Shown: one piece after another, positions 11,916 to 24,147 of the stretch
Position numbering within the stretch: the first letter of the stretch is position 1
Layout of the letters: every line of letters starts with the position of its first letter
NCBI GenBank assembly: GCA_003952965.2
Contig: CM025849.1
Span: forward strand, 30,116,473 to 30,180,472
Source: Morella rubra
Lineage: Eukaryota; Streptophyta; Magnoliopsida; Fagales; Myricaceae
Direction of reading: 5' to 3'
Length of the DNA stretch: 64,000 bases
Notes under the pieces: generated by a model
The model's database searches: none
What the model was told of the DNA's origin: nothing
Seen by the model: only the letters and a program-made list of their open reading frames with translations
Program-made: the position numbers and the translations under genes

Positions 11916-12619
11916 GTGTTAGGGATGGATAAATTATGGGTGCTGATGGAGGAGAAATTTCTCCTACAACAAAAGCCCATAACTTGAGGCCCAAAAATAG
12001 TGGAACAAGGATTAGCCCATTTGATATGATATGTGCTCCACAGGGATCAGAGTTCATAAAGGAAACTGACAACCATGCTTTATCGGGTAAAGAAACTGAC
12101 GTAAGAAATTATGATTATTCTTTGTTACTGTCAGAAGAGCTGGAGGGTAGAAAAGAAAGGTAAAAGGGAGTCGGTTCGGATCATCCGGGGAGACCAATTC
12201 TGACAATGTCGAACTTCAATAAATGCAGGATGAGACTGAAAATGTCGAAGAAGTGATACTGACCAGGGGAACAATAAGGCCAAAAGCCCAAATGAAGCCC
12301 CGCCTAAATGATGAAAAGGGAGTATAAGAAGAAGAAGAAGATGAGGAGAAAAAGGTACGCATCCCACTCTCTGAAACTCTCTCACTGATAACAAGAAATC
12401 AGAAAAAGAAAGGAGATTAGACGATAATGACTGACAATGGCATCGGAGAAATCCCCCTACGGGGAGGACTATGAGTTCTAGTGTGTTATTTTGCTTGCAG
12501 GAGGAAGGAATGAGAGTTTGACTTTTCAACCAGTCCCAAGCACTAGACTTTGAGTGTAGCTCCCTCGGCTTTCGGCCCAGTAGATCTTTGCAATAGGCCG
12601 ATTAAAAATGGCTTCATCA
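11916..12619. mobile_element. Putative solo LTR or LTR-like repeat, copy A
   Basis: A 704-bp segment flanked by perfect direct repeats GGTGCAAT (11908-11915 and 12620-12627). Inside are a GAGTATAAGAAG promoter-like stretch (about 12320) and a C/T-rich end, features common in gypsy LTRs. The 8-bp flank is longer than the 5 bp normal for LTR elements, and the left end is GTGTTAGG rather than an exact TG start, so the boundaries and class are tentative. A paralogous copy is at 57682-58387. Confidence 0.4.
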
Positions 12620-12627
12620 GGTGCAAT

Positions 12628-13974
12628 TCTCAAACACTTGAAAAAAGGAAATGAAATTGCTTTTAGCTTTCCTAATTGTATTGAGAGTAGAACTGAGTTT
12701 AGGCATTTCCTTTACTTCTGCTTCATACATTTTAGAAACCATAAGGTGTTGTAGTGTGTCTTAAAACAACGAGGCAAAATGAATAGCGAAAAAGAAATAA
12801 GAAAAACTTGAAACTTAAATTAGAGTTAGAACTATGTTGAAAAAAGAAAGCACAAGTAGAACTGTTTACCCAACTGAGGATGCAGGAACGAGCCTTTTGA
12901 TACGTTCATCATTTCATTCTTCAAAAAGAAAAAAAAAAAAAACAATTCAAGAATTGCTTTCATACAATACCACAATGAGGTTTTACCATACCCAGATGAA
13001 CAGAATCCACCCAATAACACAATGAGGGAAACAACACTTGAATTTAAAGAAGTAATTTTAAATCAGATAGAGATGCATGTATCTGGACTTATTTATTAGA
13101 AACTTCATAACTAATTCATTAGTCATCCAAATAATGCGATCTATACACATTGAAATCTCTTTGCATTATCTACAACTTTGGATTTCACGAAGATTTCAAG
13201 ATCCGTACGTCTCGAGGGTGAAAAATGCGCTTGAAATTGGAGAGCTTTAAAAGGGGTGGAGAATGGGACTTTGACACTTTTCACTTTTGTTGCTTTTCTA
13301 GTTAGATGTTTTTTTTTTTTGGAATTCATAGCTTTTATTGTAAAGATGTCAGACTAGAACTCTCTTACTAACGTTAAAGGTAAATTTTAATAGCTTGTGA
13401 TGTTATTTTGATCATCAACAAGGTAATAAAATGATTTTTGTTTAATCGAATGGTTCTATATTGGTAAATTAATTTCTCATGAATATATTCCTATTGATTC
13501 ATTGTGATTTTTGGATACATTGAATGAATGTGAAATTAGAGGTTTATCATCTAACCATTTATTATTCATAAATTCTATGATATGAATTTCTTTAGAGGGC
13601 TTATTGTTAGATTGTCCGGTCGGAGAGAATCATCATTCTCATCCAATTGAGTATAACTAACCAAAGGCATCATAAGTTGTTAAGTGAATCCTTGAAACTT
13701 AGTATTTTCTTTTTATTTAAAAGCAATCTTAAAATCAACAAAACAATTTTTCTTTATTTTATTTATTTTTTTTTTTTTAGTCAATTTTATTTAATTTTTA
13801 ATCATAGTTATTCATCACACAATTTAATCCCTGTGGATTCGACTCTGTTGAGTATTACAAATTTTTGTATACTTGCAGGTATAACTACATACATTAAATT
13901 TGGTCAATAGTTTTGGTGTAACAATTGCAACCCAAACAGGGAAAATATTACATCAAGGGCCACCAGTCTATTGG
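12628..13974. repeat. Duplicated non-coding segment with probable old LTR-element remnant
   Basis: Matches 58388-59280 in block B, except that 12959-13424 is missing there. The part around 13830-13925, with CCTGTGGATTCGACTCTG followed by a GTGTAACAATTG stretch, resembles terminal non-coding regions of plant gypsy elements. No protein domain is present. Open frames of fewer than 93 codons here are not conserved between the copies. Confidence 0.35.
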
Positions 13975-14161
13975 ACAACAACAGTGGCGATTCGTCACCA
14001 AAGTTTTCTTTTCATGACCAAATTAATTTAAATTTCGTCCCTAATGATGAATTTTGTGACAACTTCAGTGACGAAAACCAAATTTGGTCACGAATACCTT
14101 GTTTTCGTGACAAAATTGTCACCTATAATTTCGTTACGAAAAGTCTAATATCTTGTAGTGC
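13975..14161. mobile_element. CACTA transposon end, second family (copy A)
   Basis: Subterminal repeats of the GTGACGAAAA/TTTCGTCAC type occur several times in both orientations, and the block ends in TCTTGTAGTG at about 14161, the reverse complement of CACTACAAGA. A near-identical copy lies at 59290-59464. The opposite end was not found nearby and no transposase is present. Confidence 0.6.
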
Positions 14162-14975
14162 ATGGAATGGGCTAATCCTACATTTTGTGTACTCAGCAAC
14201 AGCAGAAAAAAGATTCAAAAAGAAAAAGAAGAAGAAAAAGCCGAAATAGACGTAATGGCTCTCTCTAATCTCAGCCGTTGATGCCCTTTAACCTTAAATC
14301 CCCCTTTAAAGTTTACAATTCGATTCCTTAGTCTCCTCTGCATCCAAAGCCTCCCAACTCAGTCCATCTCGACTGCAGGCACAGATCACGTCCATTGTGA
14401 AATCAACCTTTGTAAAATCTAATCTACAAAAAAAAAAAAAAAAGGCTTAGATGCATCAGTCCAGCGGGTTTTTTTTTCCATAGTTTCCAACAAACCAAAC
14501 AGAATAGTTTACAAAGATTTTAAATGAAAATAATCAATATAACCTCAACTAACACAAAGCCTCTCTACTGTCTCCATCTCCACACCCATAGTTCTTCAAC
14601 TGGCAAAGACTCCGCTCGGTGCTTGTTTATGAAGGGCATTCAGAATTAAAACAATCTTTCATTCCCAAGCACTCATGTTTTTCGTTGTATTCGTGTACAC
14701 TTATATGTCGATTGTTGCACAAATAGAACAAAAATAAAGGAAGCCATCATTTTGTTCTAAAATCGACTTCTTACTCTGCCACAAAGAAATCCCCTCTATT
14801 TTTCTAGACGTGTATTCATCCAGTAATCGAGGATGAATGTGGGCACGGAGTCTCCTGATCAGAACTTATGTCTTGGTAGAAATCCTCTGCAGGCTACCTC
14901 GCATTTGGTTCCTCGGTCATTGCCCCTAAACAATCACATTTTTAGAGCAATCTGTAATTTGCATTGAAAAGGGCA
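14162..14975. other. Duplicated spacer with F-box remnant
   Basis: Low-complexity sequence (A run near 14430, T run near 14470). At about 14831-14905 on the plus strand is a decayed F-box start: ATG AAT GTG and then codons resembling VLVEILCRLP, interrupted by a deletion. Block B keeps a longer version at 60206-60330. I see no other gene. Confidence 0.45.
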
Positions 14976-15690
14976 AAAACCATGAGAGAATTATCAAATA
15001 CATTTTTTTTTTTAAGAAAGAGGACGATACCTCCGATTTTTATTAAATACCCTCACTTATAGCGGAGGAATACTGTGATTACATCAAAACCATATACGAC
15101 TCACAAAACACAAATAGAAGAACTCAAATTTACAAAAACTAACTTGCAAACCAAAAACAAAAACAACATAACTAAAATCTAATATTAGCAAAGTCTAGTC
15201 AAGACACAGAATACCTCTCACACCATAAGGCAAAAAAACTACACCCACACATTGAATCTCATGATCATCAATTGATTGCATAACATGATGTCCCTTGCCA
15301 CCACCAAAGTTCATATTTCTTCCTAAAGCTCCTTTAGATAATAAATACATAAAAACTAATAATCTAAGGCATGATATTTTTCTCTACTGCTGCATGCAAC
15401 ACATCACCATTGGAACTCCTTAAAACTGCTTCCGCTGAGTAGTCATCCCTTACTGCTGCATCCACATTGACTTTTGCGAATTGGGGTGGTAGTGGTCTCC
15501 GTGGTGTGGGTTGAGCTTCCTCAGCTTTCTTCTTCCAAGTGTTCACATGCACCCTGCTAATTCTGCTGACCTTCCTTGCTGCTTCTAGTGCCCTTCTTTC
15601 ACTCCTTTATTCACCAAAGCATTCCTGTTTGCCTAGACCATGTCAATGGCATTAGCTGCAAAAATCTGAAAATGATAAGTATCTTATTTG
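14976..15690 (-). mobile_element. LINE tail with RNase H-like fragment, copy A2
   Basis: On the minus strand the coding remnant runs from about 15685 (FQIFAANAIDMV, in-frame TAG, ANRNALVNKGVKEG) to the frame at 15552-15364, which reads HVNTWKKKAEEAQPT, then PPQFAKVNVDAAVRDDY and VLRSSNGDVLHAA. These align in order with FASLAIDLVWFNRN and KVNVAVAIRDS of the full LINE (about 51795-52020). The tail ends in a T run at 15001-15012, that is, a poly-A tail on the minus strand. It is a 5'-truncated, dead LINE copy. The splice-acceptor-like CATTTTCAG at its 5' edge is explained by LINE coding sequence. Confidence 0.65.
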
Positions 15691-17440
15691 TTTTCAAGTT
15701 TCATCTGTGCATTTGCAACTCAGAACTAAAAAACAAAAGTAATGCTAAGGGTAAAGAAAGAAGCACCATTGAAAACATACCTGCACTGTTTAATTGATAC
15801 ATAACATAACTATCTACAACCCTGCTTAAGTTTCATTGTCCAAAATTCTGATAACTGAAGGTATCATAAACTGCACAAGCTTTCAATTGTGCAGCGCCAG
15901 CCAGATACTTGGTGGCCTGCCATTTTTTTTCACCATCAATCATCAAGGATTTTTACATAGCACCCGCAAGAATCCTACATTGCCATTGATAGGATTTTCC
16001 TCGTGGCACCTTTAAAGAGATTGATGGTGAATGACAAATTTGAATTGTACACTTCAGCAGCTATTCCTGTGATCCCGGTTTGCCACCAGAACACGAGTCC
16101 TGCTGGTTGTCAATAAGTTTGAGTGCCTATTCATCAAAAGGTAAAACAATGTCTTACTACACTTAAAGAAATAACAGCATAAGCATAATACAAACAGATA
16201 ATTCGCATAAAAGTGCATCACATGATCATATTCTTGGGTCACTTGGTCACAAAGATCATGGCTTTGAGGTTATAAAAGGACTATGATTTATGCTTCAAAT
16301 TATGTAAGGAAAGAATGAGAAACCAAAGGAAATGACAGAGCAAACCTGGAAAATGCTATCCTAAAAATCACCTTTAAGTATGTATCAAATAATATTATAG
16401 TCAACAAACAAATATTGTAAATAATTTAATATCAAAAGCCAATCATTCACTTACTTGTTGTCCTTCGGTACAAAAAAAGTACAAACTCTAGAGAGCTAAC
16501 CTGCCAGTCCGGCTCCCGATACAAAGTAAGGAGATGACTCTTTAGGAGTGAAATCCACACAGGATTGAGACAATTCGATTCGAAGCGTATGACAGCCAAT
16601 ATTGAGAGTGAAAACTGAACAAATAAAAGAAACCATAAGGAATTCCCTGTGATCCAAGTTTGCCACCAGAACACGATTCCTGCTAGTTGTTAATAAGTTT
16701 GAGTGCCTATACATCAAAAGGTAACACAATGTCTAACTAAACAAAGAAATAACAGCATAAGCATAGTACAAACAGAAAATCCGCTTAAAAGTGCATCAGA
16801 TGATAATATTCTTGCGTCACTTGGTCAGAAATATCTTGGATTTGAGGTTATAAAAGAACTATGATTTATAATTCAAATTATGTTAGGATAGAATGAATTC
16901 TGAAGCCTTTGGCTATGCTCGAGAAACCAAAGGAAAGGGCAGAGCAAACCCAAAAAATGTTATCCTAAAAATCACCTTAAGAAAGAATCAAATATATTAT
17001 CTTCTAGTCAACAAACAAGTATTGTAAAGAATTCAGTATCAGAGTCCAATCATTCACTTACTTGTTGTTGACCTTTGATACTGATAAAAGTTCTAGCTCT
17101 AGAGAGCTAACCATGCCAGTCCGAGTCCGGTTATAAAGTCGGGAGATGGCTCTGCTTAGGAGAGAAATCCACAGTGGATTGAGACAATTCGATTCGAAGC
17201 GTTTGACATCCAATATATAGAGTGAAAACTGAACAAAGAAAAGAAACCATAAGGAATACAGGATAGCATAGTGAAATGGAGACTTGCAGAAATAAATATC
17301 AGCGAAAGAAACCTACAGAAATTGAGCATCCCCAACTTTGTTGACTCCAGAGAATCGGAGAGACCGAATAGTCTTTGAATTGTAGTTTCGAATGATGAAG
17401 TAGAGCAAGATTGAAAGAGTGGGCAAGCCATTCTGTTTAA
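15691..17440. repeat. NLR-associated tandem repeat array (block A)
   Basis: A unit of roughly 580-600 bp beginning near TGATCCCGGTTTGCCACCAGAA (about 16073) recurs near 16650, and the unit's end sequence (TTGAGACAATTCGATTCGAAGC) appears at about 16564 and 17177. The same unit in block B is joined to the RPM1-like exon, so this array is probably intron or leader sequence of that NLR family. A minus frame at 17156-17431 (91 codons, starting MACPLFQSC) is open but unrecognised. Confidence 0.55.
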
Positions 17441-17699
17441 TTAAATAATGGTGTTAAGAAAACGTTAAAAAGAAATGGTAAATCATATTGATAAAGTAAT
17501 AGCTAGTTGAGAAGAGAAAAACGAAAAAGGAAAACTGAAATACATACCAGTAAAAGTGAAATACTGTTGCCGCAGTCCATCTATGCAGGGGACTTTGAGC
17601 TCTTCAAATCACTTTGCCATTAATCTTTACGCAAGGGACATGAGCAATCCTTCTCCATTCTTTTCCCTTTTTCCTTTCCAACTGTTTCTCTAACGAAGG

Positions 17700-20600
17700 A
17701 CATCCTTGATCTCTAAAGATCTAAGAGTGGCTGGCAACCCGTTCTCTGGCAGGAACTTGAACTCAGGGCACAAGAGATGCTCAAAGATCCAAGGGAGGCG
17801 GGCAGCCCCTCTTCTGGCAGGAACTTGAACTCAGGGCATGAAGAGATGTTCAAATATCTAAGAGAGGTGAGGTGGCGAAGGCCCTTCTTGTCCAAAGATT
17901 CCATATTTGGAAAATCAGAGACGGTAAGACGGGTCAGACTGTTGGGCAGCAACCCCTCCTCTGGAAAGGACTCCACATCTTCTAATTTGCCTCCAATTTC
18001 TAATTCTACAAGAGAGTGGAGTTTTTGCAAACCCCATCCCATCCTGCTGGAAACGAGTTTGTCACAATTGACGATGCTAATTTGGATCAGAGTGGAAGGC
18101 AAGCCCCCTTCAGGAAAGGACTCAATTTCTGGACAATCTCTTATCCCCAAAATCTGCAGAGAGGGAAGCAGTGTGTGGATCTTGTCTGGTAGTGACGTCA
18201 GACTCGGACAATTAAAGAGGAAAAACTTGTAAGATTCGGGGCACGCAATCCTCCGTGGGGAAAGGATACAAACTTAGGGCAATCAGATGGTATCCACGTG
18301 GCCACTAAATCGTGTTCATGTTGCTCGAGAGACTCCAGATTCCTACATCCCCAGATTGTGAGATGATTAAGCTTTGAGATGAAGTTTAATGGAAGGCACG
18401 TGGAGGAATCACAACTGTGACTCAACTCAAGTATCGAAGGGATGAACAGCTGAAGTGCATTGGGAGCTCTAACTTCCGACAGTTTGAGATATTAAGCTGA
18501 TTCAACGTAGATAAAAGACAGCCGTTGGAGTCGATTATTCCCTCTGGTAGGGACTCGAGCGCATCATAACCATCTATTTGTAGACTTTCAATCCAGCTGG
18601 CAATTCCTGTAACAGAACGCCGTTAGTGTTTCTTAGCACCAATTAGACCAGGAGCCCTAGGGAGTGAAGCCACCAGCCGCGGACAATTTTGATCAAAGTT
18701 CGTTTAAAGAAGGAAGATGGATGGGCAACGCTCCTGTTAGCTTCGGACAATTGTCAATCTTAAGAGTTTCAAGATTATTAAAAAAGGATTCACCTTCACT
18801 TTCAGCACCGAAACATGAGATCCAATTCTCCCACTCCGGCATATCCTCAAACGAGAGATTTCAAGGCTCCAAATGGCTGAATCGAAGAACCACCACTTCT
18901 ATAGAACTCCAGGCCCACGGTAGTAATTTCATTAAACTCAGAAATATAAAGACTTTCCAGAGAGGGTAGCTGCCCAAGTGGTGGCAACTCGCAGCAATAT
19001 TTACACTTGAACAGATGAATAGACGTTATATTGGAGAGTGAAGATTGTCCCACCCAATCTGGAAAATTTCTACCGCTATAGCCGTTGATAGTGAGATTTT
19101 CAAGTTTGAATGGGGCTGAAGACTATCCAATACAACAATGCTTTGACTTTCAGCAATACCACTACCAGCGTCCCATTCCAACTCCAACTCCTCAAGGTAC
19201 TGCATATTCTTTAAGCCTGCATCCTGCTGCAGCAGATACAACATTTTGGAGCCCCGAGATAGAAAGCTTCCCCTGAGATTTGCAAGTTTCCCCAACTCTC
19301 CAACACTTGAGCCACCACGTTTGCTGACGATGAATTTAGTCAAAGTCTGGAGAGACCTTAGTCTACCCATTCCTGTTGGCATCTCCTTGATGGGAGTAAC
19401 TCAAAAACAAGATGACGCAAATTAACGAGTTTATGCATCTCTCATTGGCAATACGGTGAGATATTGACACCATGATAATTTCAATGTCTGTAAATTGCAC
19501 AACTTACATACAGAGTCAGGAAGCTTTCTAATTGAAGTGTGAGAAAGGTCCAAATACCGTAGATGTTTGACTTTGCTGATTGAATCAGGCAACTCGGTCA
19601 CATTTTCAAAGTGACTCAAGGAGAGCACTCGTAGGCATCTTAACATTGGCAATAAATCAAGCATCACTCTTTAGCTAAGATTGTCTCATAACCATTTATT
19701 GGTAGGAATGTGCGCATCCCCTTAGCCTTGTAAAGCGTCTCCAACTTCTTAACATCATCAAAGCTTTTCTTGAAAGTTGAGAAGTGGCGAGCCTTGTTCT
19801 GAATTTCAAAATAATTGTCACCTTCCAGCCTAAAGACGAATTGTCCAGATACAAGTCTTGCCAAGTCATTCACAAGATCGTGCATTACAAAACTAAATTG
19901 ATAATCTTTGGGTTGCAACAACGATCTTGCTACCAGATACAAAAATAATCATCACCAACTTGTTCCAATGTTTTGTCCTTAGATTGCTGCAAGAAACCTT
20001 CTGCCATCCATAATAAAATTAACTCCTCCTTTTCAAATTCATAATCTTGTGGGAATATGGAACAATAAGCAAAGCACCTTTTTAGATGGAATGGCAAGTA
20101 TTGATAACTTAGCCTTAAAGCCGGAATAACCATGTCATTTTGCAAATCCCATAATTCACTCTTCAAGATCTTATTCCATTCATTAATATCTACTTTAGAC
20201 CATAGGAGAGACCCAATTGCCTTAGCTGCTAAAGGTAACCATGACACTTTTTAACAATTTCTCTACCTATTCACTTGTAGTTTTGGATATGCCTCAAGTC
20301 ACCTTCACGAAATGCATGTTTTGCAAATAATGACCAGCAATCTTCTTCTGGTAACTGCTTTAGACAATGAGTTTTAGTACTGCGCATGGCTACTGCAACA
20401 TGTTCTCCCCGTGTGGTTACAATGACCCTACTCCCTTGTGCCCCATATGTAAAGGGATTGCTTAAAGCCTCCCAATCAGCATAATTCTCACTCCAAACAT
20501 CATCTAAAACAATAAGAAATTTTTTCCCCATTATTTTCTCTTTCAATGTAACCTGAAGCCAATCTAGATTCTTCCTGTCACTATCAGTTGACGAACCGAC

Positions 20601-21324
20601 TCTCTCCAGAATTGTTTTTGTTATCTCAAAGACATCAAACTCGTTCGAAACGCAAACCCATGCCTTAAGGTCGAAATGCTCTTTTACCCTGTTATCATCA
20701 TATACAAGCTGAGCAAGGGTGGTCTTGCCAATACCTCCCATGCCGACAATAGTAATCACACACAACCCCTTGCCACTTACTTCATCTGAGAGCAACGACT
20801 CAATTATCTCCTTCTTCTCCTCAATCCTACCAAAAATGCCAGATTCATCAACCAAAGAAGTCGTGGGCCGTTTTTCTGATGACTTCTCTCCAACGCCTTG
20901 TTTTAGACCAATGACATCCTTTTGTTTTACTAAATATTCCAGTCTCCAGTACCTCTTTTATCTTCATGGCAAAAGGATTAAGAGAAGTTGAGATGGATTT
21001 CCGTACCTTACTGACAGTAGTTTGGAATTCAGCATCCAACTTGGACCGCAAGGCTTCAGTATCAATCTCGTCCAAGATGTCCTCCGCTTCATAAACAGCA
21101 TCTTTCAGCTCATCAAGCCATGTTTTCACCGTAGGACTTTTGACTTGCTTTTCCTCCGCATCTTCGAGCACTCCGTTCACGGACAACAATGCTATCTTCA
21201 TGTCGTTTAAGAGATCTTCGTCCAGTTTCCGTCGTCGAAAGAAGTCAACAAACTCGCGAGAGGCCACCTTTTCGAAAAACCCTTCGATTAAGGGAGAGAG
21301 AAGTAAGCTAGCAACCTCAGCCAT
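17700..21324 (-). pseudogene. CC-NBS-LRR disease resistance gene, RPP13-like 1 class, disrupted
   Basis: Starts at 21324 with an Rx-type coiled-coil domain (MAEVASLLLSPLIEGFFEKV; EDVID-like AEDILDEID). NB-ARC follows: P-loop GMGGIGKTT (20718-20744), kinase-2 LIVLDDVW (20493-20516), GSRVIVTTR, and LPLAAKAIG (about 20240). The MHDLVNDLA motif is near 19860-19885, then leucine-rich repeats extend to about 17713, ending with the FPEEGLP-type repeats typical of this class. Such proteins detect pathogen effectors in the cytoplasm. The gene is full length (about 3.6 kb, one exon) but broken by many 1-2 base indels (near 20945, 20241, 19937, 19666 and several in the LRRs) and an in-frame TGA near 20271. 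It is a pseudogene unless the indels are assembly errors. Confidence 0.9.
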
Positions 21325-21882
21325 CTTTTTCTCTTACTTGGCAGTGGAAGGAATCAGGTTTATGGTGATCGCAAAGAGTAGAGCAAAATGAGATTGCAAG
21401 CTATCTTTCGCTTCTGAACTGGACAGCTGGGTTATATTGATCACACGAAGCCAAGCACTGGGCAGTGTGAATGGAAAGGGAATCCCGCGTCACATGTAAA
21501 GTCTTCGTTTCTCTATTTTTCCGTTTTAAAGAATGACTGCGAAACGGGGAAGTCTTTGGTCTGCACATGGTGTTACCATATGGTACTATTTTTTCTTTTT
21601 TTTATTCACCTCCCGATGCGTGTTTGAACATCGACATTTGAATTTACTTTTTTTTGTCGGGGCGGGGGACGGAGCTCAATTCGCAAAATTCCCCCAATTC
21701 GCCGTGAGATTCGCTATTATGGATTCCCATTATCTTCTCTCTTCCCTTTATTTATTATTTTTTTTTTTTTATTAAGGGTTAATGGGTCCCCCTATATTAT
21801 TTATATATATATATTTCTTTCTTTTAATGAATGACCGTCAAATTGGCGCATCCTACGGAAAGTTTTTGGTCTGCACGTGATG
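21325..21882. other. Upstream region of the RPP13-like gene
   Basis: The 5' flank of the minus-strand NLR. Segments such as TTGATCACACGAAGCCAAGCACTGGGC (split here at about 21437-21463) and the TTGGTCTGCAC motif recur at 22660-22760 and 54940-54980, so the promoter region has been copied more than once. There are T-rich runs near 21590 and 21755. Confidence 0.45.
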
Positions 21883-21890
21883 ATACCAGT

Positions 21891-22227
21891 TAGGGGCGGG
21901 CAAAAAACCTGCGACCCGAATGACCGACCCGGACCGACTTGATCGGGGTGGGTTTATTCGGGTTCTGGTTTGAAAATATAAAAAAATGAAAATTCGGGTT
22001 CGAGTATAACACTATACCTGAAATATTACCTGACCCGCAAATTGGATAGTTTTTGTTGGTGAATATTCGAATTCCAGACCTCCTATTGGACAGCCCAGAA
22101 CGTTTTTGGACCTCAAAAAGTTTTGGGCCAAATTTTAAGGCTCACCCCGAACCCGATTATTGGGTTCAGCTGAATCCATTCCATTTGGGTTCGGATTAAA
22201 AAATTCGAACCGAAAAGCCCACCCCTA
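21891..22227. mobile_element. hAT-type MITE
   Basis: A 337-bp element with imperfect terminal inverted repeats (TAGGGGCGGGC at the left, GCCCACCCCTA at the right) and perfect 8-bp target-site duplications ATACCAGT (21883-21890 and 22228-22235). The 8-bp duplication and the TAGGGGTGGGC-type ends are those of hAT non-autonomous elements. There is no coding capacity. Confidence 0.9.
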
Positions 22228-22235
22228 ATACCAGT

Positions 22236-23136
22236 AGTACGGAGCTAATTTTTCTTTTAATATTTTATTTGAAATAAAATAAAACATATTATATTATATA
22301 TATTTTTTTTCTTTTTAATAAAACATGTGAAATAAAATAAAACATATTAGTCTTTGGTCATACCTAATTTTTCTTTTATTATTTTATGTGCAATAATTCA
22401 GTGAGTGGTTGATCGAATGAATTGTATAAGCTGAATCCAGCACCTAATCAACTTTTATATTTCTGAGGGTTGTTAACCACTTTTTGATAATAATAAAAAA
22501 AACAAATAATTCTATATATAATTGTAATCGATCATCGATTTTCATCTGTTTTTTAAATGACAGGTAGTCATGAATTGTGTAATATTTCAAAGTCTTTGTC
22601 TTCTCTATTTCTCCTCTCAAAGAATTGCTGTGAAACGTGATCCTTCCGTATCCACGAGGAAGTTTTTGGTCTGCACACGGTGACACGCACCAACACTAGA
22701 GATAAGCACAATGTCTTGATCACACGGGAAGCTGCCAAGCACTGGGCGGTGTGATGGACCTCCACCGACGAGGAAGCGACGCGTAGTGTGGGTGGAGAGC
22801 CAACCGTACAAGGATATGTTATTCAACCAACAAATATAATTTATTGATTTTGAAGTCTTCTAACATGCTTCATGATATTGAGTTCTTTGGGATTCAGAAA
22901 GGGTAACATCAATAGAAGAAAAAAAAAAATAATAGCATCTACTGGGACTCGATCTGGACATATTTTAGCTCTACATAAAATATACAATTAATCAAAATCA
23001 AGGTTCTAACAATAGTATAGAAGAACGTGATTGCTAGCTAATCCACAGTTTGTCACTGCCGGGGCAAGGGGGTGGACTGCAAGAGGAAAGAGATTGCCAG
23101 GATTAACAGGCCTCATGTAGAAAGGAGTATTGTTGC
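22236..23136. other. Intergenic, with duplicated NLR-upstream sequence
   Basis: AT-rich. Bases about 22590-22790 repeat the 5' flank of the RPP13-like gene (AAGTCTTTGTC, TTTTTGGTCTGCACACGG and a GATCACACGGGAAGCTGCC block), which also occurs at 54925-55045. The remaining part up to the gypsy element has no recognised gene. Confidence 0.45.
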
Positions 23137-23141
23137 CCAAA

Positions 23142-23900
23142 TGACACAGGTGTGGTTAGCACAGAAGGTCGAGATTAAAATTAAAGTCTAGAATGATTTA
23201 CGAAGGGTTTCTATTCGAATTATAGCTTGTTGGAAAGCTCTACGAGTCTAGTTTCCAACGCATCAAACGGCGTACAATTTGGAGTTTTCTAGACGAAGTT
23301 ATGGTTAAATTACTCAAGGAGGTCAGGCTGGCAGCTAATTCCGAGGTCAGCGAATTTTGGACGAGTTTGCTATTTTTAGCTTGTTCTTTTGGATTTTCAA
23401 ATGTCTTTTCATTTCCCTAAGAGTCTTTTATGTTCAATTAATAGAAGATGTAATTTCATTTACTCATGCTTGGAGGGTTGTTCCAAGCTTTGCTATTTAA
23501 ACCCTTCTCTGTATGGAAAAAGAACAGATTTTTGAGTGTTTATACACCTTGAGCCTTAGGCTACTTTGAAGAAGGATTTCTTCTAACAACTCTTATCCTT
23601 CGGTGGATTCCGATAGGTGGCGAGTTCTTGCTCTGTATCCCGTGTTGGATTACATTGGGTGGTGATTTCTGTATCCCTTTGTGTTCTACTTGGGTGGTGA
23701 GCTTATCTATCCGAGTGTGTGAGTTAGTGTGTTTCTGAGTGTTTTCCCGACCTTTCCATAAACATCCCGAGATATCTATATCCTTTCCCGACGTCCTACA
23801 AACATTCCGAGATACCATCCCCCGATTCCCGAGGTCCCCATTACTATCTTCGAGGGTGTTCCGAGGTGTCCCGCGCTTTCCCCGGTTAATCCCGGTATCA
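23142..23900 (+). repeat. 5' LTR of the gypsy element
   Basis: Begins TGACACAGGTGTGG and ends GGTATCA. It matches the 3' LTR in order but lacks a segment present there between about 28928 and 28980. Confidence 0.9.
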
Positions 23901-23902
23901 AG

Positions 23903-23914
23903 TGGTATCAGAGC
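23903..23914 (+). other. Primer-binding site (tRNA iMet)
   Basis: TGGTATCAGAGC two bases after the 5' LTR, complementary to the 3' end of plant initiator methionine tRNA, the usual primer for reverse transcription. Confidence 0.9.
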
Positions 23915-24147
23915 TTTTGGTTGTCATGGCGGTCGTCGTCGTCGTGGGCCAAATGTTGACTCTCCTCCAGCTGTGAAAGAGATCTCCATGAAGTTGAATT
24001 GCAGATCTACGAAGACAATTACAACAACTTCAGCAACTTGAGCATTATGAGCCTTTTGGTTCTCATCATGATTCGGATGGTGAATCTTCTCATCATGAGA
24101 ATGAGAATCCTTTCTATCGTGAACGAAGTGAAGCATCATCGGGGAAC

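Noticed and set aside
15691..17440. CRISPR-like array because of repeated units
   Set aside because: Units are about 590 bp, without short direct repeats and spacers, in a plant nuclear context.
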